This document shows, piece after piece, positions 17,034 through 25,228 of a stretch of DNA of 40,672 nt. This DNA comes from Nostoc sp. S13 (lineage in GTDB: Bacteria; Cyanobacteriota; Cyanobacteriia; Cyanobacteriales; Nostocaceae), in the NCBI RefSeq assembly GCF_029379315.1, contig NZ_JAQYWQ010000039.1, positions 10,063 through 50,734 of the forward strand, written 5' to 3'. Position numbers and translations under genes: made by a program. Below the pieces are notes generated by a model. That model did not search any database. It was not told the DNA's origin and saw only the letters and a list, made by a program, of their open reading frames with translations. Numbering within the stretch: the stretch's first letter is position 1; each line of letters opens with the position of its first letter.

Positions 17034-18281
17034 TCATGAGAATAAATTTTTTTTGAATTCAAAAGCTGCTTGAAAGTCAGGAATTTCCCTGGCTATGAGT
17101 TCAATAAATTGGTCAGGTGAAAGATCAGAATTTTGAGCTAATATTTCTTCTATAATCAGATTTGCCATTGGTCCGATATGGTAGGCTAACTCTTGCTGAC
17201 AACGTTTGATAAATGCTGGTTTGAGAGAAGGTTGTTGTTCAATTCGCCCAATTTGCGGACTAGGAGGTGAACTAGCTGAACTAAAAATTGTTTCTCCAGG
17301 TTGTTTGTATGAGGGGGATATGGCCGACATAGCTTGAAATTCCGGGTTAAATACCGTGGGAGGCAAATCATCAACGATGATTGCGGGAGACATTGCCACT
17401 TCTGGTTCTCCGATACGCTCTAAATCTATAAGAACTTCCTTGGCTGTTTGGTATCGTTTGTTAGGTCTATCTGCCAACATATAATCGAGTACTTGAGCCA
17501 GACTATTAGCAACATAGGTATAATAACGCCAGTTCCATTCTAAGGAGTACTGATCCATTAATAAGGATGGATCTCTACCTGTGAGTAGTACAATAGCTGT
17601 TACCCCCAAAGCATAAAGGTCACTAGAGGGGGAACATAAGCCCAAGCTAATCTGTTCGCGGGGAGCATATCCTACTTTGCCTACAAGAGACATTTTGCCA
17701 ACAAACGTTACTTGGTGGTTGGAACTTCTCCCCTCCTTCATGTCAGCAATTTGCTTGCCTACACCGAAATCAATCAGCACTGGCAGATCCTTGCCATCAG
17801 GTAACATGATGTTGTCAGGAGAAATATCTCGATGGATGATGTTGTGCTGGTGGACATATTCCAAAACAGGCAGCAGATTCTTTAGCCACTGGATAACTTC
17901 TTCTTGAGAAAAATTTCTTCCTTGACGTTGAAGTTCTCCCAATAGCCTAGAATACGTTTTACCGTCAACATACTCTTGTACTAGGAATAACCGACCATCT
18001 CCTTCAAAGCAAGCCAAAAACTTGGGAATTTGAGGATGTTGCAATTGATGAAGAATTTTTGCCTCTCTTTTAAATAAGTTACGATATTGTTCCAGTCCAC
18101 TCTCCCCTGTGCCAATGGGTGCAAACTCCTTGAGAACACAAGCTTCATTAAATCGACGAGTGTCAAACGCCAAGTAAGTTCGCCCCAATCCTCCCTGTCC
18201 CAGAAGTTTTTGGATAATATAGCGGTTATCGATTAGAGTTCCAGCAGCTATTTCTGGCCTTGTCATCGGGGACTGTGACAT
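17034..18281 (-). CDS. Serine/threonine protein kinase with C-terminal DUF8082-like domain
   Basis: The 415-residue protein has a kinase domain at residues 18-285. The Gly loop is LGQGGLGRTYLA, the ATP lysine is in CVLKEF, the catalytic loop HRDISPDN carries Ser at the usual Lys position, and LIDFGVG and GYAPREQ follow. The catalytic Asp, Asn and DFG are present, so it is probably active, but the HRDxS substitution is notable. A Pro/Ser-rich linker leads to a helical C-terminal domain of about 70 residues (ELAYHIGPMANLIIEEILA...). I associate this with DUF8082, a domain seen in cyanobacterial kinases and related proteins. No membrane helix is seen. A T-rich stretch follows the stop codon on the minus strand. 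Confidence 0.92.
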   Translation of the reverse strand: MSQSPMTRPEIAAGTLIDNRYIIQKLLGQGGLGRTYLAFDTRRFNEACVLKEFAPIGTGESGLEQYRNLFKREAKILHQLQHPQIPKFLACFEGDGRLFLVQEYVDGKTYSRLLGELQRQGRNFSQEEVIQWLKNLLPVLEYVHQHNIIHRDISPDNIMLPDGKDLPVLIDFGVGKQIADMKEGRSSNHQVTFVGKMSLVGKVGYAPREQISLGLCSPSSDLYALGVTAIVLLTGRDPSLLMDQYSLEWNWRYYTYVANSLAQVLDYMLADRPNKRYQTAKEVLIDLERIGEPEVAMSPAIIVDDLPPTVFNPEFQAMSAISPSYKQPGETIFSSASSPPSPQIGRIEQQPSLKPAFIKRCQQELAYHIGPMANLIIEEILAQNSDLSPDQFIELIAREIPDFQAAFEFKKNLFS

Positions 18282-18427
18282 CTCATCGCACTCCTAACGA
18301 TTTTATTGTTGATAGATTATCTAGTTTGCTGAAAGTCAGAAACTCTAGCAGATAAAGGCTGATAACATGCTTCAAATTGAGATTAGCAGGACTATAGAGA
18401 CAAGGAAATACACTTTTGTGGGATTTT

Positions 18428-18712
18428 TTAATAGTCTTGTGTTACCAAATAGAAGATTTTTACGTGAGTAGTTTTCCCATAGTACTTATATTTAAGTATT
18501 TTAGCAGCCGCAACATAACCAGTGTCTGCGGTAATATCTGCGAATATCGCCTTTGAGATTTGCTGCTGAACCTTATCTACCCCTAGTAACCCAATTAATA
18601 ATGAGTTTGGGAACAGTAAGGATATAGCATGACCTGATGGTTTTTCAGAAAAACTGACTTTTAACTTTTGAATGAGTGACTTTTGACTTCCCCGTTCGCG
18701 TAGCGTCTCCAA
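18428..18712 (-). CDS. Doubtful small hypothetical ORF
   Basis: A 94-codon frame whose first 20 codons lie inside the dispersed repeat at 18657-18726, which argues against the annotated start. The remaining part (LLGVDKVQQQISKAIF, then DTGYVAAAKILKYKYYG) looks somewhat protein-like. No ribosome-binding site and no family are recognised. It may be the tail of a decayed gene. Confidence 0.2.
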   Translation of the reverse strand: METLRERGSQKSLIQKLKVSFSEKPSGHAISLLFPNSLLIGLLGVDKVQQQISKAIFADITADTGYVAAAKILKYKYYGKTTHVKIFYLVTQDY

Positions 18713-18726
18713 GAGTTGGGGCTGAC
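18685..18726. repeat. 42-bp dispersed repeat, copy 1
   Basis: Starts GACTTCCCCGTTCGCGTAGC and is identical to 27202-27243. In both places it is preceded or neighboured by GAGTGACTTTTGAC-type sequence. It is an intergenic repeat family, not coding. Confidence 0.85.
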
Positions 18727-19074
18727 GTAGCTATAGACTTCCTGAGGGAAATATTATATGTATTTCAAGTGCTGAATATGCGTTAGCGCAGCTCGTCTTA
18801 GACATCGCATTCAAAAATTAATCTTTATGGGAGGCAATATCGTTATCAAATAACTGCTTCGGCATCGGCTATCAAACTTTTCAGTAGAGGTAATTCCTCA
18901 AAAGCAGAAAATGATGCTGCGTATCAGAAAAGACTGATGAAGCTACAATAATTCATCTATAGCAATCCGATTTGATTCTTGAACTTATTTGCGTAGGCAG
19001 GGAGTAGGGAGTAGGGAATGGGGAATCAGCCCTTTCGAGTTGTACGGAGTTTTTTCAAAAATAAAATAGGAGTC

Positions 19075-19917
19075 CTATAGTTCATCAGGATTCACACCTA
19101 ACTGACGCAAACGTTCTGCTAATTGTTCTGCTTTTCGTTTGGCTTGAGCAGCTTCTTGTTTAGCTGCTGTAGCTTCTTGTTTAGCTGCTGTAGCTTCTTG
19201 TTCCGCAATGATAGCTCGTTCAGTTGCAGCAGCAGCTTCCTCTGTGGGTGCGGGAATTAATTCTCCCGCCAAAGTGAACCACCTTAACCACAACCTTTCA
19301 ATATCTCGAAATGAACCCTGCCATAAGCCTAAACTTAAATCTATTTCTGGCATTAGTAAGCGCCCTTCGTCCAAATTCATCGGTTCATAGTGACCGCCTA
19401 CTAACTGAAAAGCCCGAAGTTCATTAGTATAGCGACTAAAAACAACATAGTACGGAATCCGCAAAATTCGTTCATAAACTTCCCATTTGCTAGGAGGTTT
19501 ATCTGCTGCACTTTCTCTTCTTGTGCCTAAATCTTCGTCTTCCGTACCTGGAGATAACAACTCAATAACAACGAAGGGATTTGCTGGCTCTTGCCAAGTT
19601 ACATAACTTAACCGTAAGTCTTGCCCTTTGTATAACTTTCCTACCCCGACTACACCAAACCAATCTGGGCGCTTATACCACAAAGGATGCTGTAAATCAT
19701 AGTAGAGATTAAGGTCAGCAGCACTGTAAACTAGTTCGGGGTTCCAGTTAATGGGCTGAAAAGTTAAGTATAAAAGTAAGGGTTGTAAAAAGTGAAAATC
19801 GTCTGGCAAGCCTGGTTCCTCTGGGTTGTCACTTGGTAAATCATACATCGTTGGTAGAGTTTCCCAAGGAGGAAGCGGCGGATCAGATTGAGGAATATAG
19901 TGGGGAGAAGAAGTCAT
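19075..19917 (-). CDS. Uma2 (DUF820) family putative restriction-like endonuclease
   Basis: The 280-residue protein has the PD-(D/E)XK fold typical of the greatly expanded cyanobacterial Uma2 family. The RPDWFGVVGV strand is followed by FVVIELLSPGTE with its conserved Glu, and WEVYERILRIPYYVVFSRY follows. Residues 235-270 form an Ala/Gln/Glu-rich coiled coil with exact QEATAAK units (21-bp DNA repeats at about 19150-19210). The tail AERLRQLGVNPDEL is a usual Uma2 ending. The biological role of the family is unsettled; many copies are linked to mobile DNA. The ATG at 19917 fits the family N-terminus. Confidence 0.88.
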   Translation of the reverse strand: MTSSPHYIPQSDPPLPPWETLPTMYDLPSDNPEEPGLPDDFHFLQPLLLYLTFQPINWNPELVYSAADLNLYYDLQHPLWYKRPDWFGVVGVGKLYKGQDLRLSYVTWQEPANPFVVIELLSPGTEDEDLGTRRESAADKPPSKWEVYERILRIPYYVVFSRYTNELRAFQLVGGHYEPMNLDEGRLLMPEIDLSLGLWQGSFRDIERLWLRWFTLAGELIPAPTEEAAAATERAIIAEQEATAAKQEATAAKQEAAQAKRKAEQLAERLRQLGVNPDEL

Positions 19918-19975
19918 ATTTTTTATTCTTCAAGAGAAGACTATATTTAGCTGGATGCGTTGACGCAGTTTTTCC

Positions 19976-20254
19976 CTATCGTTGCCATATCTGGATATTA
20001 CCGCCATATTCGCCAATGGCTAACAACTGTCCATTTGCGTTGAAGGAAATGGAATGAACTTGCCAAGAAGCAATATTGCTTGGCTCTGCAATTCCTTTTG
20101 CAGTTTCCAGTAGGCGTTACTACTAGGCAACCCTTGCACGCAACTCATTACTTTGGTTTCTAGCGAGGTAGGTAATGCCAATTCCACCTCCACCCAATTC
20201 TCTTTCGATTATGTAGCGATCGCTAAACAACTGCTGCCTTGGATTCCACGCCAT
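19976..20254 (-). pseudogene. Internally deleted serine/threonine kinase-WD40 gene remnant
   Basis: Reading minus from the ATG at 20254, codons 1-41 give MAWNPRQQLFSDRYIIERE then GGGGIGITYLARNQ, the N-lobe of the kinase-WD40 family seen intact at 13739-15628. Codons 44-46 are TAG TAG TAA. In the same frame, codons 64-92 read WQVHSISFNANGQLLAIGEY then GGNIQIWQR-stop, the final WD40 blade. The whole catalytic core and nearly all the propeller are missing. This is a large internal deletion that kept both gene ends. Confidence 0.88.
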
Positions 20255-20366
20255 TGGTAAAAACCGTAGTTTTACTGATCTTTATTTTGGCACACCATAA
20301 ATACGAGTTTTTGCTAAGGTTGATGTGTAAACTTTGTATGCAATGTCTCTACATTAAGTTTTTTAC

Positions 20367-20606
20367 TCAACTTTGCTCATCAGCTGTTAAGAATTCATCC
20401 CGCGAGATACCCACTTGAGTGCAAATTGATCTTAATGTCCCTGATTTAATTTGAGATTGATTAGGCATTAGCAATGGTGTCTGCGATCGATCTTCATTTT
20501 CTCGCGCCATGACAATATGTTCACGTTCCCGAATAATCCGAAATCCTAACAACTCAAATGCTTTGATAACTCTCTTTTTCGGAGCATCGACAGGAAACTT
20601 CGGCAT
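20367..20606 (-). CDS. hicA: HicA-family mRNA interferase toxin
   Basis: The 79-residue protein has the double-stranded-RNA-binding-like HicA fold. FPVDAPKKRVIKAFELLGF leads to REREHIVM, whose His is the catalytic residue of the family, and then LLMPNQSQIKSGTLRSICTQ with the conserved GTLRSI core. It would cleave mRNA when free of HicB. Its ATG overlaps the stop of the antitoxin gene (TAATG at 20604-20608), showing translational coupling. The antitoxin precedes the toxin, the reverse of the E. coli order. Confidence 0.92.
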   Translation of the reverse strand: MPKFPVDAPKKRVIKAFELLGFRIIREREHIVMARENEDRSQTPLLMPNQSQIKSGTLRSICTQVGISRDEFLTADEQS

Positions 20607-20830
20607 TAAATAGCCACCTCTGCCTCTGCCAAAAATACCTCAATTACTGGTGAGTCATCTTCGAGCATTTTTTTGCCAAATATCTCAATGTAGCAGCGAA
20701 TAGCTGACTTGACATCGGCTAAGGCTTCTTCATAACTGTTACCTTGACCAACTATAGCCCCTTTTATACCAAGAGGATAGGCAACATAACCGTCAGAATG
20801 TTTTTCGATAATAATTTTGATTTGTTTCAT
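20606..20830 (-). CDS. hicB: HicB-family antitoxin
   Basis: With the ATG at 20830 the protein is 74 residues. MKQIKIIIEKHSDGYVAYPL and GQGNSYEEALADVKSAIRCY show the partial RNase-H-like fold of HicB antitoxins. I rejected the longer frame to 20902 because its first 24 codons lie in a repeat shared with the BrnTA upstream region. There is no separate DNA-binding domain (no C-terminal ribbon-helix-helix), so repression may be weak or require the complex. Confidence 0.9.
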   Translation of the reverse strand: MKQIKIIIEKHSDGYVAYPLGIKGAIVGQGNSYEEALADVKSAIRCYIEIFGKKMLEDDSPVIEVFLAEAEVAI

Positions 20831-20852
20831 TGCTAGGGCGTTTGGCAAAGGA

Positions 20853-20916
20853 GATTTTAGGCGATTCTGATGGAGCCGAGCAGTATATTCAATCGTAATC
20901 AACCTATGGCGATCGC
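20853..20916 (-). repeat. Shared upstream block of the HicBA module
   Basis: This sequence is closely similar to 21679-21746, which lies at the same place before the BrnTA module. On the minus strand both run GCGATCGCCATA-GTT-ATTAC-ATTG-ATATAC-GCT, then GGCTCCATCAG, then TAAA. It could be a mobile promoter-like cassette or a dispersed repeat. Confidence 0.75.
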
Positions 20917-21135
20917 ATTTTTAGACTAAATGGGGCGTAGGCGTAGCCCGTCGTAGACATCGCTTTTGCTCGACAATATGATCGGGGAGCGTGATTAGCA
21001 AAAGCGAGAATAATTCATCTGGGGTATGTCAAACCTAAATTTGCTTTAACGTTCCCAATCATCCCTCGCAGATAACCTTTCGGCGGTCGGATGCATTGGG
21101 ATTATGCGAGGTTTTTACGCAGTTTAGGCTAATAG

Positions 21136-21381
21136 CTATGCCTCTTTTGATACAGCTACAGACTGTACACCTGTTTGGGATGATGTTTGTTGAATCAATC
21201 TTATCAATAGGCGCAGCCCTTCATTAACTGCCCCAGAATCTGGAAAAATTGCTGCTACATCGGGATCTAACTGGACAGTTAGGGTGGATCGTTTGCGCCC
21301 TTGACCCCGTGCTATAACTGGGAGTTGAGTAAAGTCGTATTCAGGACGTAAGTCATCATCCATTTCAAAGGTCTGACTCAT
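21136..21381 (-). CDS. brnA: BrnA-like antitoxin
   Basis: Starting at the ATG at 21381, the protein is 81 residues: MSQTFEMDDDLRPEYDF then a basic GRKRSTLTVQLDPDVAAIF region and a helical LRLLIRLIQQ end. This is the arrangement of BrnA antitoxins, with a toxin-binding N-terminal strand and a ribbon-helix-helix DNA-binding part. The start lies 17 bp inside the BrnT gene, typical of brnTA operons. It probably represses the operon as a complex. Confidence 0.85.
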   Translation of the reverse strand: MSQTFEMDDDLRPEYDFTQLPVIARGQGRKRSTLTVQLDPDVAAIFPDSGAVNEGLRLLIRLIQQTSSQTGVQSVAVSKEA

Positions 21382-21640
21382 AAGCTTTGCGTTCCTTACG
21401 GGTAGCTGGACGGGCACTAATTAAGCGCGTGGTGTCTGCACGGTCAGTATAAGCGACAACTAGTAATTGCCCTTTGGCTGATTCTCCCATAATAATGAAA
21501 CGTTGCTCTTGAAGGGAGTGTTCTGGATCGGCAAAGGTTAAAAACAGCGGATCGTCAAACACAGAAGTAGCTTCATCAAAAGAAACATTATGCTTGGCAA
21601 GGTTGCTTTTGGCTTTTTCTTCGTTCCAATCAAATACCAT
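21365..21640 (-). CDS. brnT: BrnT-family ribonuclease toxin
   Basis: The 91-residue protein starts MVFDWNEEKAKSNLAKHNVS and continues with FDEATSVFDDP, the QEQRFIIMGESAKG strand pair, and VVAYTDRADTTRLISARPAT plus a basic ERKAYE tail. These are the RelE-like BrnT signatures (FEWD..K...N..KHGV; R.ISAR.A...E...Y). BrnT cleaves RNA. I preferred the ATG at 21640; 16 further open codons upstream are not family-like and lie beside the shared upstream block. Confidence 0.92.
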   Translation of the reverse strand: MVFDWNEEKAKSNLAKHNVSFDEATSVFDDPLFLTFADPEHSLQEQRFIIMGESAKGQLLVVAYTDRADTTRLISARPATRKERKAYESDL

Positions 21641-21678
21641 GTTTCTAATTTGCAACGACTTCTTTTCCCAAGCCAAAA

Positions 21679-21746
21679 CTTTAAGCAATGCTGATGGAGC
21701 CTACAATAAGCGGTATATCCAATTGTAATAAACTTATGGCGATCGC
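21679..21746 (-). repeat. Shared upstream block of the BrnTA module
   Basis: Close relative of 20853-20916 (see that entry), again bounded by a HIP1 octamer at its upstream end. The toxin start codon follows about 40 bases downstream. Confidence 0.75.
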
Positions 21747-21876
21747 AGTTGTTAAACCATCGTCTTGCCTAACAACTGGTATTCAGCCCTACTTAATCAT
21801 TTGTGAGAAATTAAGATCCCCAACTTGTTTGACAAATCGGGGATCAGTGGCTTTCAATTTTTCCTAAAACATTTCA

Positions 21877-22584
21877 TCACACTTCTGGTTCAATCCCCGC
21901 CGCCCGCAATTGTGCTACTAGTCGTTCGGCACGTTGGCGTTCCTGTTCAGCTAACTCCGAACCCCAAAGCAGAAGGTTTCCTTGTTCATCCCACCACCGT
22001 AACCACTTTCCGGCGTGATTTTCACGAGTACCTTGCCACACCCCAAGGTAAAGATTCATTTCTGCTATCCAGTAGCGTTGATTTTCATTAGGCTCTTGCA
22101 AGATGTACTGTTCTGTGCTTTGTAAGCGATACATCTCGAAACTACCACTGTCTGGTTCAAAGATGATGTAGTTTGGTACTTTTAAGATGCGCTCATAGAA
22201 AAACCATTTTCCTGGGGGATATGTCGCTTTGATAGAATACTCTGTCTCCTGTGTATCGGAAATAAATTCCATCACAATTACTGGCATTTCTCCTTGTAGC
22301 TGGGGAGTGTAACTGCGTTTTACCTCTTGGCGTTCAACACGAATATTAGGTATGTATGCCCAATCAGGAGCTTTGATGACCATTCTGCCATTCAAGGTGG
22401 CGCAAATGCCATAATTGGTTGGAGTTAGGGCGTTAACTGAAATTTTTCCCGCTAATTGTAGGCTTTCCGTGAGTGCAGCAGCTAAGGCTGGTTGATTGAT
22501 ATTGTCCCCTGGATCATCTGGAAGTTTGTAATCATCGGGTAGTTTTTCCCAAGTGATTTGGTAATCTTGGGTGAGGGTTGTCAT
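21877..22584 (-). CDS. Uma2 (DUF820) family putative restriction-like endonuclease
   Basis: This 235-residue protein belongs to the same broad family as the gene at 19075 but is clearly a different subgroup. The order is N-terminal helical region, GRMVIKAPDWAYIPNI, PVIVMEFISDTQETEYS with the conserved Glu of the PD-(D/E)XK core, PPGKWFFYERILKVPNYIIFE, and the terminal AEQERQRAERLVAQLRAAG helix. No partner gene is evident. It faces the same way as radA but is separated from it by 81 bp. Confidence 0.88.
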   Translation of the reverse strand: MTTLTQDYQITWEKLPDDYKLPDDPGDNINQPALAAALTESLQLAGKISVNALTPTNYGICATLNGRMVIKAPDWAYIPNIRVERQEVKRSYTPQLQGEMPVIVMEFISDTQETEYSIKATYPPGKWFFYERILKVPNYIIFEPDSGSFEMYRLQSTEQYILQEPNENQRYWIAEMNLYLGVWQGTRENHAGKWLRWWDEQGNLLLWGSELAEQERQRAERLVAQLRAAGIEPEV

Positions 22585-22665
22585 GATCGGTTTTCCTTCG
22601 ATGTGTAAAAGGGACTGAAGACTAGGGACTGTTTTCCTAAGTACCCAGTTCTGAAACGGCTATGC

Positions 22666-24192
22666 TTACTCATCTTCATCGGGTTCTAAATCGTCGGCTG
22701 TCAATTCCTGATGCGGGATGGCGGCGATAATCGCATCTATTACTTTAGATACTTGCAAAATCTCAATATTGAGGTCGGGAAATTTTGTCCCTTTTGGCAC
22801 GATCGCTCGTTTAAATCCTAACTTAGCCGCTTCTTTCAACCGCAATTCCATTTGGGAAACCGATCGCACTTGTCCGCCTAACCCAACTTCCCCAATCAAT
22901 ACTGTACCGGGATCAACTATGCGATCGCGGAAACTGGCAACGATCGCGATCGCGATTCCCAAATCTACTGCCGGTTCTTCCACATTCAATCCACCCGCAG
23001 AAGCAACATAGGAATCTAACTTGGACATGGGAATTCCCACCCGTTTTTCTAAGACGGCGAGAATTTGCACTAGGCGGTTATAGTCTACGCCAGTTCCAGC
23101 ACGCCGAGGAGAAGGGTAGCTGGTGGGACTCACCAAAGCTTGCAATTCCACAACTATCGGGCGAGTACCTTCGCAAGCCACGACAATGGCAGTACCGGGA
23201 GCAGGATCGTCACGGTTGCCTAAAAATAGCTCTGAGGGATTGGAGACTTCTCGCAGTCCCTCCGCTACCATTTCAAAGATGCCGATTTCGTGAGTTGCAC
23301 CGAAGCGGTTTTTTACTGTCCGTAATAACCGATGGGAGGCAAAGCGATCGCCTTCAAAATACAACACAGTATCAACTAAATGTTCTAAGACTTTTGGCCC
23401 GGCGATCGCTCCTTCTTTGGTAACGTGTCCCACAATCAGCATAGTGACATCTTCGTGCTTCGCAACCTTCATTAGTGCTGCCGTACATTCCCGTACCTGA
23501 GCCACTGAACCTGGTGCAGAAGTCAGCGCCGGAAAAAACACAGTTTGAATACTATCAATCACTGCCACGTTTGGTTTTAGAGAGTCTATTTCCCGTAAAA
23601 TTTCTTCTAAATCTGTTTCTGGCAGTATATATAAATCTGCACCGATACTATCAGGGTCTATGGGTAGTGTAGTATCTAGTACTACTGTTCCCTTCTCCTC
23701 CTTCACCACATTTAGGGTTTTTGATACTCCCAAACGAGAAGCTCGTAATTTTACCTGCTGTCCCGATTCTTCACCAGTTACGTAAAGGATGCGATATTTC
23801 TGTGCTAATTGATTTGATACTTGCAGCAATAAAGTCGATTTACCGATACCCGGATCACCACCAATCAGCACCATAGAACCTGGGACAACCCCACCCCCAA
23901 GCACTCGATCCAATTCTCCATAACCAGACTCCCATCGAGCAATTTGGCGATCGGTAATTTGGTCAAATGTTAAGGAGGCTCGCGCTTTAGCTGGTTTAGC
24001 GTGAGATTTGCCATTGGTTTGAGTTGATTGCCAACTACTCACTCCCCCGCGACTGGGTACATCTACTGAAGACTGGATAGTAATTTGTTCTTCTAGAGAA
24101 TTGTATGTGCCGCAACCTGGACACTTACCAAACCACTGGGGAGATTCTGCTCCACATTCGTTACAAACATAAAAGGTTTTTGGCTTTGCCAT
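22666..24192 (-). CDS. radA: DNA repair protein RadA/Sms
   Basis: RadA is a RecA-like branch-migration helicase used in recombinational repair. The 508-residue protein has the N-terminal C4 zinc finger (CNECG and CPGCG, residues 10-30), Walker A GGDPGIGKST near residue 110, and VAVIDSIQT as Walker B near 205. The RadA-specific KNRFG motif follows near 285, then a C-terminal Lon-like domain (about 330-485). All key motifs are intact. It is divergent from rpaB, an arrangement seen in other cyanobacteria. The acidic tail DDLEPDEDE is typical. Confidence 0.97.
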   Translation of the reverse strand: MAKPKTFYVCNECGAESPQWFGKCPGCGTYNSLEEQITIQSSVDVPSRGGVSSWQSTQTNGKSHAKPAKARASLTFDQITDRQIARWESGYGELDRVLGGGVVPGSMVLIGGDPGIGKSTLLLQVSNQLAQKYRILYVTGEESGQQVKLRASRLGVSKTLNVVKEEKGTVVLDTTLPIDPDSIGADLYILPETDLEEILREIDSLKPNVAVIDSIQTVFFPALTSAPGSVAQVRECTAALMKVAKHEDVTMLIVGHVTKEGAIAGPKVLEHLVDTVLYFEGDRFASHRLLRTVKNRFGATHEIGIFEMVAEGLREVSNPSELFLGNRDDPAPGTAIVVACEGTRPIVVELQALVSPTSYPSPRRAGTGVDYNRLVQILAVLEKRVGIPMSKLDSYVASAGGLNVEEPAVDLGIAIAIVASFRDRIVDPGTVLIGEVGLGGQVRSVSQMELRLKEAAKLGFKRAIVPKGTKFPDLNIEILQVSKVIDAIIAAIPHQELTADDLEPDEDE

Positions 24193-24353
24193 TCTTAAAT
24201 CTTATTAAATAATCTTAATATTTACTTAATTCGGAAAAAAAACTAAAATCCAATCATAGTAGTATTTAGAGCTTTTTCCAAATCCATTGATGGAATGATA
24301 TCTTAATATTATGGTATTAAAAATTAATCATGTAAATTTTTAGTGAAGGAGCC

Positions 24354-25091
24354 TTGAAAAACTTGGAAAGCCATAAAGAAAAAATCTTGGTGGTAGACGA
24401 CGAAGCCAGCATTCGCCGGATTTTGGAAACGCGCCTTTCCATGATTGGCTACGATGTCGTGACGGCTGGCGACGGGGAAGAAGCTTTAGAAACTTTTCGC
24501 AAAACTGATCCTGACCTGGTAGTTTTGGATGTAATGATGCCAAAGCTCGACGGCTATGGTGTATGTCAAGAATTACGAAAAGAATCAGATGTCCCGATTA
24601 TTATGCTAACAGCCTTGGGTGATGTAGCTGATCGGATCACTGGGCTAGAATTGGGTGCTGATGACTATGTAGTTAAACCATTTTCCCCCAAGGAGCTAGA
24701 AGCTCGAATTCGCTCGGTGTTGCGGCGGGTAGACAAAACCAGTGGTTCTGGCATTCCTAGTTCTGGGGTGATCCATGTCGCTAATATTAAAATCGATACG
24801 AATAAGCGACAAGTCTACAAAGGTGATGAGCGGATTCGATTGACGGGTATGGAGTTCAGCTTGTTAGAGTTGTTAGTTAGCCGCTCTGGAGAACCTTTTT
24901 CTCGTTCAGAAATTTTGCAGGAAGTTTGGGGTTATACACCAGAACGTCATGTAGATACCCGTGTAGTAGATGTGCATATATCCCGTTTGCGGGCAAAGTT
25001 AGAAGATGATCCTAGCAACCCAGAATTGATTCTCACAGCGCGGGGTACTGGTTATCTTTTCCAGCGGATTATTGAACCAGGGGAGGAGTGA
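24354..25091 (+). CDS. rpaB: OmpR-family response regulator RpaB (Ycf27)
   Basis: RpaB is the essential cyanobacterial regulator of high-light, photosystem and phycobilisome gene expression, phosphorylated by the kinase Hik33/NblS. The 245-residue protein has the receiver domain KEKILVVDDEASIRRIL with the phospho-acceptor Asp in LVVLDVMMPKLDG (about D59) and Lys in VVKPF. A winged-helix DNA-binding domain (about 140-240) follows, with LTGMEFSLLELL and RVVDVHISRLRAKLE. The start is a TTG at 24354, supported by AAGGAG 3-8 nt upstream and the absence of an in-frame ATG before the receiver core. The cognate kinase is not in this window. Confidence 0.93.
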   Translation: MKNLESHKEKILVVDDEASIRRILETRLSMIGYDVVTAGDGEEALETFRKTDPDLVVLDVMMPKLDGYGVCQELRKESDVPIIMLTALGDVADRITGLELGADDYVVKPFSPKELEARIRSVLRRVDKTSGSGIPSSGVIHVANIKIDTNKRQVYKGDERIRLTGMEFSLLELLVSRSGEPFSRSEILQEVWGYTPERHVDTRVVDVHISRLRAKLEDDPSNPELILTARGTGYLFQRIIEPGEE

Positions 25092-25146
25092 CGAGATGAG
25101 GGAGCAGGGGAGCAGAGGAGAATAATTAATACCCAATGCCCAACAC

Positions 25147-25228
25147 TTCGACTTACCTCGGCTCCGCTCGGCACGAGTCGCTCAGTACAAGTGCCCAATG
25201 ACTAATGACTAATGACTAATGACTAATG
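25147..25228. repeat. Repeat cluster ending in AATGACT heptamers
   Basis: A GACTTACCTCGGCTCCGCTCGGC repeat is followed by four tandem AATGACT units. The last unit supplies the ATG of the following gene (25226). Typical STRR sequence. Confidence 0.7.

Larger units (their letters stand above)
18282..19074. other. Repeat-rich intergenic region
   Basis: I see no well-supported gene. It contains a 42-bp block (18685-18726) identical to 27202-27243, a preceding TTTAACTTTTGAATGAGTGACTTTTG unit related to 26928-26957, the dispersed GCGTAGCG/GTTAGCGCAGC type repeat near 18782, and GGGAGTAGGGAGTAGGGAATGGGG tandem units near 19000. Confidence 0.6.

Noticed and set aside
20831..20902. N-terminal extension of HicB
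   Set aside because: The added codons belong to the repeat shared with the BrnTA upstream region.
24240..24353. HLR1 site for RpaB autoregulation
   Set aside because: Only isolated TGTAAAT-like bases are present; no pair of spaced TTACA repeats could be defended.
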